Source: Phycisphaerae bacterium
GTDB lineage: Bacteria > Planctomycetota > Phycisphaerae > Phycisphaerales > SM1A02
Direction: 5' to 3'
Length of the DNA stretch: 32,294 nucleotides
Assembly (NCBI GenBank): GCA_002718515.1
Contig: PBEX01000025.1
Location: 27,355 to 59,648, forward strand
Part shown: positions 23,437 through 31,740 of the stretch, piece after piece
How the letters are laid out: each line of letters opens with the position of its first letter
Numbering within the stretch: the stretch's first letter is position 1
Position numbers and translations under genes: made by a program
Notes under the pieces: generated by a model
Seen by the model: only the letters and a program-made list of their open reading frames with translations
Databases searched by the model: none
What the model was told of the DNA's origin: nothing

Positions 23437-24664
23437 AGAGTTCGATTGATTCCATATCACTTGGACCTAGGGGTCCAACTGGCGTAAGTACAACCCAGTC
23501 GGTAATGTCATCGCGCACAAATGTTTCTTGATGCCCTTGGTTAAGTGTGTCAACAACATGTGGCTGATGTGCAAGGGTTGTTTCAATGTTTTGTTCATTA
23601 ACGGAGTCAACTGTAAACCAGAGATACTCTCGAGGCGCATCCGATTCCTCATTGTTTGCCCAAGGCACTTGGACCATGCAAGCGGCGTGGTCGCCTTGCC
23701 CGACACTTTTCGCAACTTCAAGGAATGCATCCCAGTTTTGGTGGGCAAGTGAGCGTCGCCGGTTTGTTGAACGGCTCGTTTTTGCAATCGCAGTTTGGGA
23801 AGAACGCAACAGTTCGAGCGTTTGAAGCGGGCAGAGAAGGGAGTGGTTTTCCGAAGTAAGCACTGCACTTCTAAAGTGGCGTTCATCATGCCCCGGCATG
23901 TCCTTCCCAAGCATTTTGAGTGCTTCAGGCACTTCGATGAGTGAGAGATTCAATCCATGACCGATTGTAAAGCCCTGTCCAACCTGCGGAAGATCTTGTT
24001 CAAGTGTAAGCGCTGCAAGTCCATCCACGCAATGCACGCCTTCTGTTGATAGCACTGCAGGGACCCCAAGCATTTCAAGTTCAACTTTCCCGCATCGCTC
24101 TAGACCATGTGTTGAAATCCAAGCCCAACGCTCTTCTGGTTCAACATCTTCTGGCGCTTCAATAAGTCTAGTAAGCCACAGTACTTCTTCTGGCGCATCA
24201 ACTTCTTGGAAGAACAAGTCTTCAATGACATTCTTGGGATACCACCTTCCAGTTGGGACATCACAAATTGAATGCACACCAAATGGAAGCGAGCCAAAGA
24301 GTCGCATGAGATTTGTGAAGTGTGTGAGCGGGTCTGCAGGGTGCAGTTTTGTTTGCATCGCAAGCATTGAACCAGATGTAACTGTTTGCTGTAATTTAAT
24401 CTCTTCTGAAAGTTCTTCTTCCCAAAGAATGACGTCAGTCGGAAGTGAAGGAACACGCACGCGAATCGCCCAAGGCGTTTCCTCGACCCATTCAACATCG
24501 ATGGGTTCTTCTGCAAAGTTCGCAATTGCTTTTGCGATTTCTTCTGGTGCAAACGTTTCTTCTGTGAAAATGATTCTGAACTCAGTGACGACTGGTTCAT
24601 CAAGAACCCAAGAGGAATCAGCTGAAAGTCCCGCAAATGCTAGGATGTCAAATTCGTGATTCAT
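23414..24664 (-). CDS. Large protein with a DUF2314-like C-terminus, function unknown
   Basis: A 416-residue acidic soluble protein. The N-terminal half (FDILAFAGLSADSSWVLDEP, then DVEWVEETPWAIRVRVPSLP, and later THGLERCGKVELEMLG with VDGLAALTLEQ) resembles the DUF4261-like group of proteins that often accompany DUF2314. The C-terminal part (about 335-405) has the DUF2314 pattern REYLWFTVDSVNEQNIETTL, then VVDTLNQGHQE and RDDITDWVVLTP. Both family links are from memory of sequence patterns and need a profile search. The ATG directly abuts the leuS stop codon, so it is read from the leuS message. Confidence 0.68.
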   Translation of the reverse strand: MNHEFDILAFAGLSADSSWVLDEPVVTEFRIIFTEETFAPEEIAKAIANFAEEPIDVEWVEETPWAIRVRVPSLPTDVILWEEELSEEIKLQQTVTSGSMLAMQTKLHPADPLTHFTNLMRLFGSLPFGVHSICDVPTGRWYPKNVIEDLFFQEVDAPEEVLWLTRLIEAPEDVEPEERWAWISTHGLERCGKVELEMLGVPAVLSTEGVHCVDGLAALTLEQDLPQVGQGFTIGHGLNLSLIEVPEALKMLGKDMPGHDERHFRSAVLTSENHSLLCPLQTLELLRSSQTAIAKTSRSTNRRRSLAHQNWDAFLEVAKSVGQGDHAACMVQVPWANNEESDAPREYLWFTVDSVNEQNIETTLAHQPHVVDTLNQGHQETFVRDDITDWVVLTPVGPLGPSDMESIELFTEQIQS

Positions 24665-27442
24665 TTAGTTTGCGACAATGTTGACGATTTGTTTGGGGAC
24701 AACAATGATCTTTCGTATGGTTTTCCCTTCTATGAGGGAAGCAATGTGCTCATCTTGAACTGCGAGTGTTTCGATATCTTCTTGCGACGCATCAGCGGGC
24801 ACTTCAATCTTACCGCGAACTTTCCCCATAATCTGCACTGGCAGTTCGATGACATCACTCGTGAGCATCGCTTCATTAAATGAAGGCCATGCTTCAAAAG
24901 TAATGCTTGTGTCATTGCCAAGTTTCGCATGCAGTTCTTCAGCAATGTGCGGCGCAAACGGAGAGAGTAAGCATGCAAAGCGCGCGAGTTGGTCTCTTGT
25001 GACAGAACCCTCTGAAGTCGCTGTGTTAACAAATTCAATCATTGAAGCAATCGCAGTGTTGTAACTTAAGTTGGGAATGTCGTCAGTGACTTTTGCGATT
25101 GTCACATGGAGCGAGCGTTCGACGGCGTCATTGGGCTCATCTGCCAAGTCACTTCTTAACTCGCCAGTTTGCTCATCGATCCCAAGTCGCCAAACTCTTT
25201 GGAGGAATCGATGGACTCCAACAATGTCGCGAGTGTTCCAAGGTGCGCTCGCTTCGAGTGGTCCCATGTACATTTCATAGAGCCGAAGCGTGTCTGCGCC
25301 ATACTCTTCAATCACATCATCAGGATTAACGACGTTTCGCAGAGATTTGCTCATTTTTGCAATGACTCGCTCGACTTCTTCGCCAGTTTCTATGTCAACA
25401 AAGACATCTCCGCGTTCTTCCACTTGATGCATAGGAACTAGCGATTTGTTTGCTCGTTGATATGCATAACTTGTCAAAAGACCTTGGTGGAATAATTTTG
25501 TAAATGGTTCTTTCGAGGAGACCTCGCCTAAGTCGAACAAAATCTTGTGCCAGAACCTTGCGTAAAGCAAGTGTAAGACCGCGTGCTCTGCACCGCCAAT
25601 GTATAAATCGACGCCATCGCCCATCCAATACTTTTCTGCTTCCTTGTCAACAAAACGAGCATTGTCGTGAGGACTGCAGAAGCGAATTGCATACCAACAT
25701 GAACCCGCCCATCCTGGCATTGTGTTCGCTTCTCTTGTGACTGGTGTGTCAGGGTGAAGCAGTGATGGATCAACGCCTGCTTCACCTGCAGTTGTTCGCA
25801 GCCAATCTTCTGCTTTCGCTAACAGTGGAAGTGGGTCTTCTGATTCAATGGGTTCATAGTCAGTGAGTTTTGGCAATTCAACTGGGAGTGCATCACTACT
25901 GACAGGATAGTGCAATCCATTCTCGTCAAAGACAACTGGGAATGGCTCGCCCCAATACCGCTGACGCGAGAAGAGCCAATCACGCAATCGGTAGTTTGTT
26001 TTGGAAGAACCCATTCCATTTGCTTCAAACCATTCGATGATCGTTTGTCTGGCTTCATCGGTTTCTTGACCATCGATTGAGACGGCATCGCTTGTTGAGT
26101 TAATCGCAACACCTTTGCCAGAGAAACATTCATCATTGCAATCATCAATAGATTTGACAACTTCTCTCACTGGCAATCCAAATGCATTTGCAAACTCAAA
26201 GTCTCGCTGGTCGTGTGCAGGAACAGCCATCACAGCCCCATGCCCGTATCCCATGAGCACATAATCAGCGACCCAAATTGGCATCCGTTCATTCGTTGCG
26301 GGGTTGATTGCATAGAGTCCAGTGAACAAACCGCTTTTCTCTTTTGTGTCTGCCATTCGGTCGACATCGGAACGATTTTTTGCAGTGTCAACATACGCGC
26401 GAACAGCATCAACATCACACTCGCTTGTTGGATTTGCAAGCACTTCTTGTATAAGCTCATGCTCAGGCGCAACAACCATAAATGTTGCGCCGAAAATTGT
26501 GTCGGGCCTTGTTGAGTAGACGAGGAGTGATTGCTCAGTACCTTCAATTGTGAAGTAAATATCAGCGCCTTCACTTCGACCAATCCACTCGCGTTGCATA
26601 CGAAGTGTTGATGATGGCCAGTCAAGACCCTCTAGGTCGCTCAACAATCGGTCAGCATACGCCGTAATTCTAAACATCCACTGCTTCAGTGGCCTACGAA
26701 CAACAGGATGGTTTCCTCGCTCGCTCAGTCCGTCGATGACTTCTTCATTTGCAAGCACGGTTCCAAGTTTTGGACACCAATTGACAACTTGAGTCCCGAG
26801 ATATGCAAGGCGATGGTCGTCAATATATTGCGCACGCTCAATTTCAGTTCTTTCATTCCACTGGGTTCCATCACATTCCAGAGTGCCAGCATTCAGTTGT
26901 GAAACAAGTTCATCAATTGGTCTTGCACTTTGTTTGTCACAGTCAAACCAAGAGTTGTAAGCCTTGAGCCAAATCCACTGCGTCCATTTGTAATACTCGG
27001 GATCGATGGTCGCAAACTCACGAGACCAGTCGTAACTAAAACCAATTTTTTGCAGTTGCCCTCTAAACGTGTCAATGGCTTTTTGCGTCGTCTTTGCAGG
27101 GTGAATGCCGGTTTCAATTGCATACTGTTCTGCTGGCAACCCAAATGCATCCCATCCCATTGGGTGGAGCACATTAAAACCGTTCATGCGTTTAAAACGA
27201 GAGAGGATGTCACTACCGATGTAGCCAACTGGATGGCCAACATGTAATCCAGCGCCGCTAGGGTAAGGGAACATATCTAAGCAATAAAACTTTGGCTTAC
27301 TTGCGTCAAATCCCTCGTCACCTGGGTTGCCAATGTGGAACACATTTTCCGCTTGCCAATGTGATTGCCAACGAGATTCAAGTTCGTTTGCAACGGTTGA
27401 ACCGTAGCGAAACGCATGAGTTTGCTGAGACTGCGTGTCCAT
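24665..27442 (-). CDS. leuS: Leucyl-tRNA synthetase
   Basis: A 925-residue class I synthetase. The HIGH-like motif is HVGH (67-70) within FPYPSGAGLHVGHP, and KMSKS is at 696-700. YSTRPDTIFGATFMV and GHGAVMAVPAHDQRD mark the CP1 editing domain, followed by the WLFSRQRYWGEPFP segment. The C-terminus (KVRGKIEVPADASQEDIETL) is the usual tRNA-contact domain. The ATG at 27442 is preferred to a TTG two codons upstream: TATCAT (27456-27451) ends eight bases before it, a leaderless arrangement. It follows folC by 23 bases and precedes the DUF2314-like gene directly. Confidence 0.97.
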   Translation of the reverse strand: MDTQSQQTHAFRYGSTVANELESRWQSHWQAENVFHIGNPGDEGFDASKPKFYCLDMFPYPSGAGLHVGHPVGYIGSDILSRFKRMNGFNVLHPMGWDAFGLPAEQYAIETGIHPAKTTQKAIDTFRGQLQKIGFSYDWSREFATIDPEYYKWTQWIWLKAYNSWFDCDKQSARPIDELVSQLNAGTLECDGTQWNERTEIERAQYIDDHRLAYLGTQVVNWCPKLGTVLANEEVIDGLSERGNHPVVRRPLKQWMFRITAYADRLLSDLEGLDWPSSTLRMQREWIGRSEGADIYFTIEGTEQSLLVYSTRPDTIFGATFMVVAPEHELIQEVLANPTSECDVDAVRAYVDTAKNRSDVDRMADTKEKSGLFTGLYAINPATNERMPIWVADYVLMGYGHGAVMAVPAHDQRDFEFANAFGLPVREVVKSIDDCNDECFSGKGVAINSTSDAVSIDGQETDEARQTIIEWFEANGMGSSKTNYRLRDWLFSRQRYWGEPFPVVFDENGLHYPVSSDALPVELPKLTDYEPIESEDPLPLLAKAEDWLRTTAGEAGVDPSLLHPDTPVTREANTMPGWAGSCWYAIRFCSPHDNARFVDKEAEKYWMGDGVDLYIGGAEHAVLHLLYARFWHKILFDLGEVSSKEPFTKLFHQGLLTSYAYQRANKSLVPMHQVEERGDVFVDIETGEEVERVIAKMSKSLRNVVNPDDVIEEYGADTLRLYEMYMGPLEASAPWNTRDIVGVHRFLQRVWRLGIDEQTGELRSDLADEPNDAVERSLHVTIAKVTDDIPNLSYNTAIASMIEFVNTATSEGSVTRDQLARFACLLSPFAPHIAEELHAKLGNDTSITFEAWPSFNEAMLTSDVIELPVQIMGKVRGKIEVPADASQEDIETLAVQDEHIASLIEGKTIRKIIVVPKQIVNIVAN

Positions 27443-27450
27443 AGTCAAGA

Positions 27451-27456
27451 ATGATA
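27451..27456 (-). promoter_or_regulatory. Predicted -10 of leuS
   Basis: Minus-strand TATCAT, eight bases before the leuS ATG, in the short gap after folC. No convincing -35 is seen at 16-18 bases. It could give leuS a separate leaderless transcript. Confidence 0.4.
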
Positions 27457-27465
27457 CGCTAAGAA

Positions 27466-28887
27466 TTAGTTTCGTTTTGCTTTAAGTTTCTTAATGTACT
27501 TCTTGGCTTCACCAACAAGGTAGAAACTACCAGTGACACAGATTAAATCGTCTCGACTTGCTGCTTGAGCAGCGATTTCAAGCGCTTCTTCAAGTGTGTC
27601 AGCAATCTGTGTCATCTTTCCACTTTGCTCAGCAAAAGTCTTCTGAAGAACCTTTGGACTTGCTGCACGCTGATTGCCTTTAGCTTTAGTAAAGATAATC
27701 TTGTCAGCTCCTAAACCGACTCGGTGAAGCATGCCGTCAACATCTTTGTCTTGGCAACAGCCAAAGACGCACACCATTGAGTCGTAAGGAATGTGAGCAC
27801 CAACTGCTTTCATGAGTGTTGTCAATGAGCTTGGGTTATGTGCGCCATCGACAAGAATGCGAGGTCTGTGGCAGATCATTTCCATGCGACCTTCAACATT
27901 CGTCTGGGCAAGACTGTCATATGTGGACAGTTCATCAATGGAGTAGTTCATTGTTGAAAGTTGATTGACTGCAGCAAGCGCTAATGCGCAGTTTTTTGCC
28001 TGATGTTCACCTTCTAGAGGCACAGGGATGTGCATATAGTTTGTTTCTTCTGTGATTAGACAAATGCGAGTGTGCTGCTTGCCATCTGCCCCGCCGCCAA
28101 AGCGTGCGCTAAACTCAATATCATCCCCAATGACTTGGATTGTAGTAAGCGTTTTTTCTGCACAACCTTTCAACACTTCAGCGACTTCCGGAGTTTGAGC
28201 AGCACTTAATGCTGGAACGCCTTTCTTAAAGATGCCTGCTTTTTCTTTTGCAATCTCTTCAAGTGTGTTTCCAAGAATGTGTGTGTGGTCTAAATCAATC
28301 TCAGTGATGAGCGTCATGATTGGATGAATGACATTTGTTGAGTCTAAACGTCCGCCGAGACCAGTTTCAATAATCGCGAGGTCAACTGCTTCATCAGCAA
28401 AGTACTTGAATGCGATTGCAGTCATAAACTCAAAGAATGTTGGCTCAATCTTTTTCGATTCAGCGGCATTAACAACTTCACCAAGTAGTGCAACAAATGC
28501 ATCTTCTTCAACCATTTCATTGTTGACAACAACGCGCTCTCGAATTGTTTCAAGGTGAGGAGATGTGTATTCGCCAACGGTGTAACCATTGCCCCGCAAC
28601 ATTGATGAGAGCATTGCAACTGTTGAGCCTTTGCCAACTGTGCCTGCAACGTGAATCATCGAGACGGCGTCTTGAGGGTTTCCAAGTGCGCTTAAGAGGT
28701 CTCTCATTCGGTCGAGTTTGAACGTTTCTTCGTCGTACTGAACGACTCGCATACGCTCAAAGTCTGTTTGATTGAGGAGGTATTTCACAGCACTTGAGAA
28801 AGTCTTGATTGAAGGGGACCCCTTCTTTTTCGTTGTTTTTGACTTCGTTTTCGTGCTTTTTGATGCGGTTGTCTTCGTTGTAGCCAT
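27466..28887 (-). CDS. folC: Folylpolyglutamate/dihydrofolate synthase with a Lys-rich N-terminal tail
   Basis: A Mur-ligase-family enzyme of 473 residues that adds glutamate to folates (and, in bifunctional forms, to dihydropteroate). The P-loop is GTVGKGST (about 82-89), and TSPHLETIRERV, PTFFEFMTAIAF, ETGLGGRLDSTN, DLDHTHILGNTLEEIAKEKAGI and DGAHNPSSL are all family signatures. The first 25 residues are almost only Lys, Thr, Ser and Ala, an unusual extension before the enzyme begins. Of two ATGs (28893 and 28887) the second is chosen because the predicted transcription start lies between them. No accBCD or other folate gene is adjacent. Confidence 0.94.
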   Translation of the reverse strand: MATTKTTASKSTKTKSKTTKKKGSPSIKTFSSAVKYLLNQTDFERMRVVQYDEETFKLDRMRDLLSALGNPQDAVSMIHVAGTVGKGSTVAMLSSMLRGNGYTVGEYTSPHLETIRERVVVNNEMVEEDAFVALLGEVVNAAESKKIEPTFFEFMTAIAFKYFADEAVDLAIIETGLGGRLDSTNVIHPIMTLITEIDLDHTHILGNTLEEIAKEKAGIFKKGVPALSAAQTPEVAEVLKGCAEKTLTTIQVIGDDIEFSARFGGGADGKQHTRICLITEETNYMHIPVPLEGEHQAKNCALALAAVNQLSTMNYSIDELSTYDSLAQTNVEGRMEMICHRPRILVDGAHNPSSLTTLMKAVGAHIPYDSMVCVFGCCQDKDVDGMLHRVGLGADKIIFTKAKGNQRAASPKVLQKTFAEQSGKMTQIADTLEEALEIAAQAASRDDLICVTGSFYLVGEAKKYIKKLKAKRN

Positions 28888-28896
28888 AGCCATGCC

Positions 28897-28925
28897 ATTT
28901 TACCATAACACGCAATCGATTTCAA
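28897..28925 (-). promoter_or_regulatory. Strong predicted folC promoter
   Basis: On the minus strand TTGAAA (28925-28920), exactly 17 bases, then TAAAAT (28902-28897). The expected transcription start is near 28890, so the first ATG (28893) would be outside the message and the second (28887) would be almost leaderless. It is the best sigma-70-like promoter seen here. Confidence 0.65.
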
Positions 28926-29090
28926 ATCAACTTACATAAACCGTTATAGAAAAACAGGTTATGAGCAAAAACGGCATTTTTCATCAATGGCGAAAAACGA
29001 TGGTTTGAGTTAAAAAGTAGTGGTTCAACACTGAGAAAAAGATCTGCGGGCATCTGCTATCGTTCGCATCAATGAAAGCAGGGAGTTTCA

Positions 29091-29624
29091 ATGATTAAAG
29101 ATATCGACCATATTCTGATTGAACGAGGTGCAATCTCAGACAGGGTGAGGCAACTTGGTCAACAAATCATGCAAGATTTAAATGACATAGATGAGGAGAC
29201 AGAGATTGTCCTCGTTGCGGTGATGACGGGATCCATCATTTTTGTTGCAGATTTGATGCGGCACCTCAATAAGAAAATCAGAATCTCCCTGATGACAGCA
29301 AGCAGTTATGTCGGAAAGTCAATGGAAACAACTGGTGACCCCACACTTGGGAAACTCCCTTCAGTTGAAGGCAAGCATGTGCTCTTAGTCGATGACATTC
29401 TTGATTCAGGGAAAACGCTTACGAGAATTAGAGAAGAACTCAATGAACAAGAGCCAGCATCACTGCATAGTTGCGTGCTACTTCGCAAAACAATCGACTC
29501 AGCGATGGGTGTGCCGTGTGAGTATGTTGGATTCGATATCGAAGACGAGTTTGTCGTAGGGTACGGGCTTGACTATGACGGTTACTACCGAAACTTTCCT
29601 GACATCGGCGTCATAGTTCCGTAG
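29091..29624 (+). CDS. hpt: Hypoxanthine phosphoribosyltransferase
   Basis: A 177-residue type I phosphoribosyltransferase that salvages hypoxanthine or guanine with PRPP. The PRPP loop VLLVDDILDSGKT is at 97-109, VAVMTGSIIFVADL at 42-55, SSYVGKSMETTG at 71-82, and the base-binding CEYVGFDIEDEFVVGYGLDY follows. Length is typical. GGGAG five bases before the ATG is a good Shine-Dalgarno, so this message has a leader; TATCGT at 29058-29063 may be its -10. The 197-base gap from folC otherwise shows only A-rich imperfect repeats. Its stop is seven bases from the convergent moxR stop. Confidence 0.95.
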   Translation: MIKDIDHILIERGAISDRVRQLGQQIMQDLNDIDEETEIVLVAVMTGSIIFVADLMRHLNKKIRISLMTASSYVGKSMETTGDPTLGKLPSVEGKHVLLVDDILDSGKTLTRIREELNEQEPASLHSCVLLRKTIDSAMGVPCEYVGFDIEDEFVVGYGLDYDGYYRNFPDIGVIVP

Positions 29625-29631
29625 TTTGTAA

Positions 29632-30573
29632 TCAAGAGGGAATTGGAACGGTTTCTAACACTTGTTGCATAATGCGACGTGTTGCATTGGTATCACCATC
29701 TTGCATGTACGCGCGGCTTACGATGCGGTGAGCACATACGGGCAATACATTCGAAATGACATCTTCCGGAACACAGAAATCTCTTCCAGCGAGCATCGCA
29801 GTTGCTTTTGCAACTTGCGTAAGCGCAAGACCGCCACGTGTGCTGATGCCCACTTGTAAATCTTCTGCGTTACGTGTCGCAGTTGATAACTCAATGATGT
29901 ATTCAATCAACGAATCGGCAATCTTGATTGTGTCGACTTGTTCTTGCATTTGGCAAACATCGCTTGAAGACATGACCGGTGCAAGTTCACTGAGTTGCGT
30001 TCTTGATGGTTGTTGTTGCAATACGCGGCTCTCATCATCAGGTGATGGATACCCCAAGTGAATGCGCATAAGGAATCGGTCGAGTTGGTTCTCGGGGAGA
30101 AAGTAAGTGCCCTCAAACTCATATGGGTTTTGTGTTGCAATCACCATGAAAGGCGAATCAAGACGTTTAGTGTCACCATCAATTGTGACGGAGTTTTCAC
30201 TCATTGCTTCTAGCAGGGCTGATTGTGTTCTGGGCGTCGTGCGGTTGACTTCATCTGCAACAACAATGTTGCTAAAGACAGGTCCCGCCTTGAACTGAAA
30301 TGACGAAGAAGATTGATCAAAGATATTGATGCCAGTAATGTCACTTGGCAACAAGTCAGGCGTGCACTGAATGCGTGCAAACGTACCGTCAATCGATTTC
30401 GCTACAGAAGTCGCAAGTACTGTTTTGCCTACCCCCGGCACATCTTCAATCAGAATATGCCCACGAGCGAGTAAACATGTAATGACGCGGTCAATCGCAA
30501 GACTATTGCCCATAAAGACCGAGGCAATGTTTTGCCTGAGTGATTTCAACAACTTTGAGGTTGATTCTGCCAT
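29632..30573 (-). CDS. MoxR-family AAA+ ATPase
   Basis: A 313-residue AAA_3/MoxR ATPase, presumed chaperone for metal insertion or complex assembly. Walker A is EDVPGVGKT (43-51) and Walker B is IVVADEVNR (103-111), then TTPRTQSALLEAMSE and VIATQNPYEFEGTYFLPE (sensor 1), and SYPSP-like DRFLMRIHLGYPS. The C-terminal lid has GISTRGGLAL. MoxR genes usually sit beside DUF58, VWA or transglutaminase genes; here both neighbours are unrelated and on the other strand, so it is transcribed alone. TATACT (30591-30586), 12 bases before the ATG, is a likely -10. Confidence 0.92.
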   Translation of the reverse strand: MAESTSKLLKSLRQNIASVFMGNSLAIDRVITCLLARGHILIEDVPGVGKTVLATSVAKSIDGTFARIQCTPDLLPSDITGINIFDQSSSSFQFKAGPVFSNIVVADEVNRTTPRTQSALLEAMSENSVTIDGDTKRLDSPFMVIATQNPYEFEGTYFLPENQLDRFLMRIHLGYPSPDDESRVLQQQPSRTQLSELAPVMSSSDVCQMQEQVDTIKIADSLIEYIIELSTATRNAEDLQVGISTRGGLALTQVAKATAMLAGRDFCVPEDVISNVLPVCAHRIVSRAYMQDGDTNATRRIMQQVLETVPIPS

Positions 30574-30604
30574 ACAGTATGGACGAGTATAGCGATTGAA
30601 TCAC

Positions 30605-31513
30605 ATGCAAGCAGAGCAAAATCAAGACCAATCACCTCCAATTCTTGAAGATTTGAACCAATTGAGAATTGCAATTCCATTCAATTGTGTTCGGTGTAGT
30701 TATGACTTGCTTGGTTTATCTGGAGATACCGATTGTCCTGAGTGTGGACAGCCAGTTCGCGTTTCCATCTATGAAACGATTGATCCTGCAACGAAACGAC
30801 TCGCACAGTTACCGAAGCCTAAAGTCATCGGAAACATGCTTCCACTCATTGTGATTTCCTTTTTTATCTCAGCACTGTGGGCGAGCGTTGGGGCTGCAGT
30901 CGTCTCTTCTCACTTTGCATCTTTTGGCACGCTGCACTTGCGACTTAGAGACACAGAATGTTTCACACTTGCGCTCGCATTCGCATTCCTTACAGTTTGT
31001 TTTTCAATTCCAATTTTAAAAGTAAATCGCAATGAACACTTTGAAGGATGTAATCGCGGCCTGCTTCTGATTGGTGTTGGTTCAATTTGTTGGACTGTGA
31101 GTATGCTCTTGGCAATGTTGTTTGTACGAAAAGAAATTCACTCACAAGATTTAGAAATAGTCTTGTATGACACGATTTTTCCAGCAGTCTCGGGTGTGAT
31201 TTTGTTTATCGGCTTCAAGTTATTCATCCCTCGGATTGGCATTCGTTCAAGGGCGTTCCGGCAGGCGCAAGTCAGCCGCCAGCGTATGAATGATTTACTG
31301 ATCGCAGTCGTCGTCATTTGCTTTGGCCGCATTCTGATGGCAATGAATCAGGTGGATTCCAACACATATACTTTCGGGTCCATCATCATGATTATGGGTA
31401 TGTCACTCATCTTAGTTGGACTCGGCTACACAGTCTGGAATACCCTCTGGATTCGCAAATCCCTCATTTCGCCCCCGCCTTCAATCCAAGAACTCGTTCG
31501 TCCAATCGACTGA
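30605..31513 (+). CDS. Zinc-ribbon multi-pass membrane protein, paralogue B
   Basis: A 302-residue protein with an N-terminal zinc ribbon: Cys28, Cys31, Cys44 and Cys47, the same CxxC-x12-CPEC spacing as the protein at 2862-3794, with SYDLLGL as the core. Hydrophobic helices follow at about 80-105, 120-140, 155-175, 190-210, 235-250 and 255-275, with short polar loops between. The C-terminus is short and polar (SPPPSIQELVRPID). The function is unknown. A TTG three codons upstream is possible, but the ATG is preferred. The start lies only 31 bases from the divergent moxR start. Confidence 0.84.
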   Translation: MQAEQNQDQSPPILEDLNQLRIAIPFNCVRCSYDLLGLSGDTDCPECGQPVRVSIYETIDPATKRLAQLPKPKVIGNMLPLIVISFFISALWASVGAAVVSSHFASFGTLHLRLRDTECFTLALAFAFLTVCFSIPILKVNRNEHFEGCNRGLLLIGVGSICWTVSMLLAMLFVRKEIHSQDLEIVLYDTIFPAVSGVILFIGFKLFIPRIGIRSRAFRQAQVSRQRMNDLLIAVVVICFGRILMAMNQVDSNTYTFGSIIMIMGMSLILVGLGYTVWNTLWIRKSLISPPPSIQELVRPID

Positions 31514-31516
31514 TTG

Positions 31517-31533
31517 ACTGCCAGCATGGCAGT
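31517..31533 (+). terminator. Hairpin just after the zinc-ribbon gene
   Basis: ACTGCCA-GCA-TGGCAGT, a perfect 7-bp stem, begins four bases after the stop codon. It has no T-run after it, so it may protect the 3' end or need Rho rather than act alone. Confidence 0.35.
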
Positions 31534-31651
31534 TCATGTGCGTTACGCTGGGTACTTGGCGGGGTTTTCTGACTCGCTTTGGCGTAAACACCCCTTTATT
31601 GCCCAGAAACAGGGGGTAACACTGGCGCAGGGTTTGTAATACAGTGTGTAG

Positions 31652-31681
31652 TTCCCCTAAAGAGCATGGTGCTTTGGGGAA
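31652..31681 (+). promoter_or_regulatory. Hairpin in the groEL leader
   Basis: TTCCCC (31652-31657) pairs with GGGGAA (31676-31681), extended by AAAG/CTTT with one bulged T. It lies about 60 bases ahead of groEL and has no T-run, so it is more likely part of the 5' leader than a terminator. The 227-base gap shows no CIRCE element (TTAGCACTC-N9-GAGTGCTAA). TACAGT at 31640-31645 is a weak -10 candidate. Confidence 0.4.
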
Positions 31682-31740
31682 GAAAAGAAGGAAGAGACCA
31701 AAAGCAATTGAACGGTCTTTGAATCAGGAGATGATGATCG

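Noticed and set aside
31622..31637. Sigma-54-like promoter (TGGCGC-N5-TTGT) upstream of groEL
   Set aside because: The spacing fits, but the essential GC at -12 is GT and two other consensus bases differ; one match of this quality in a gap is expected by chance.
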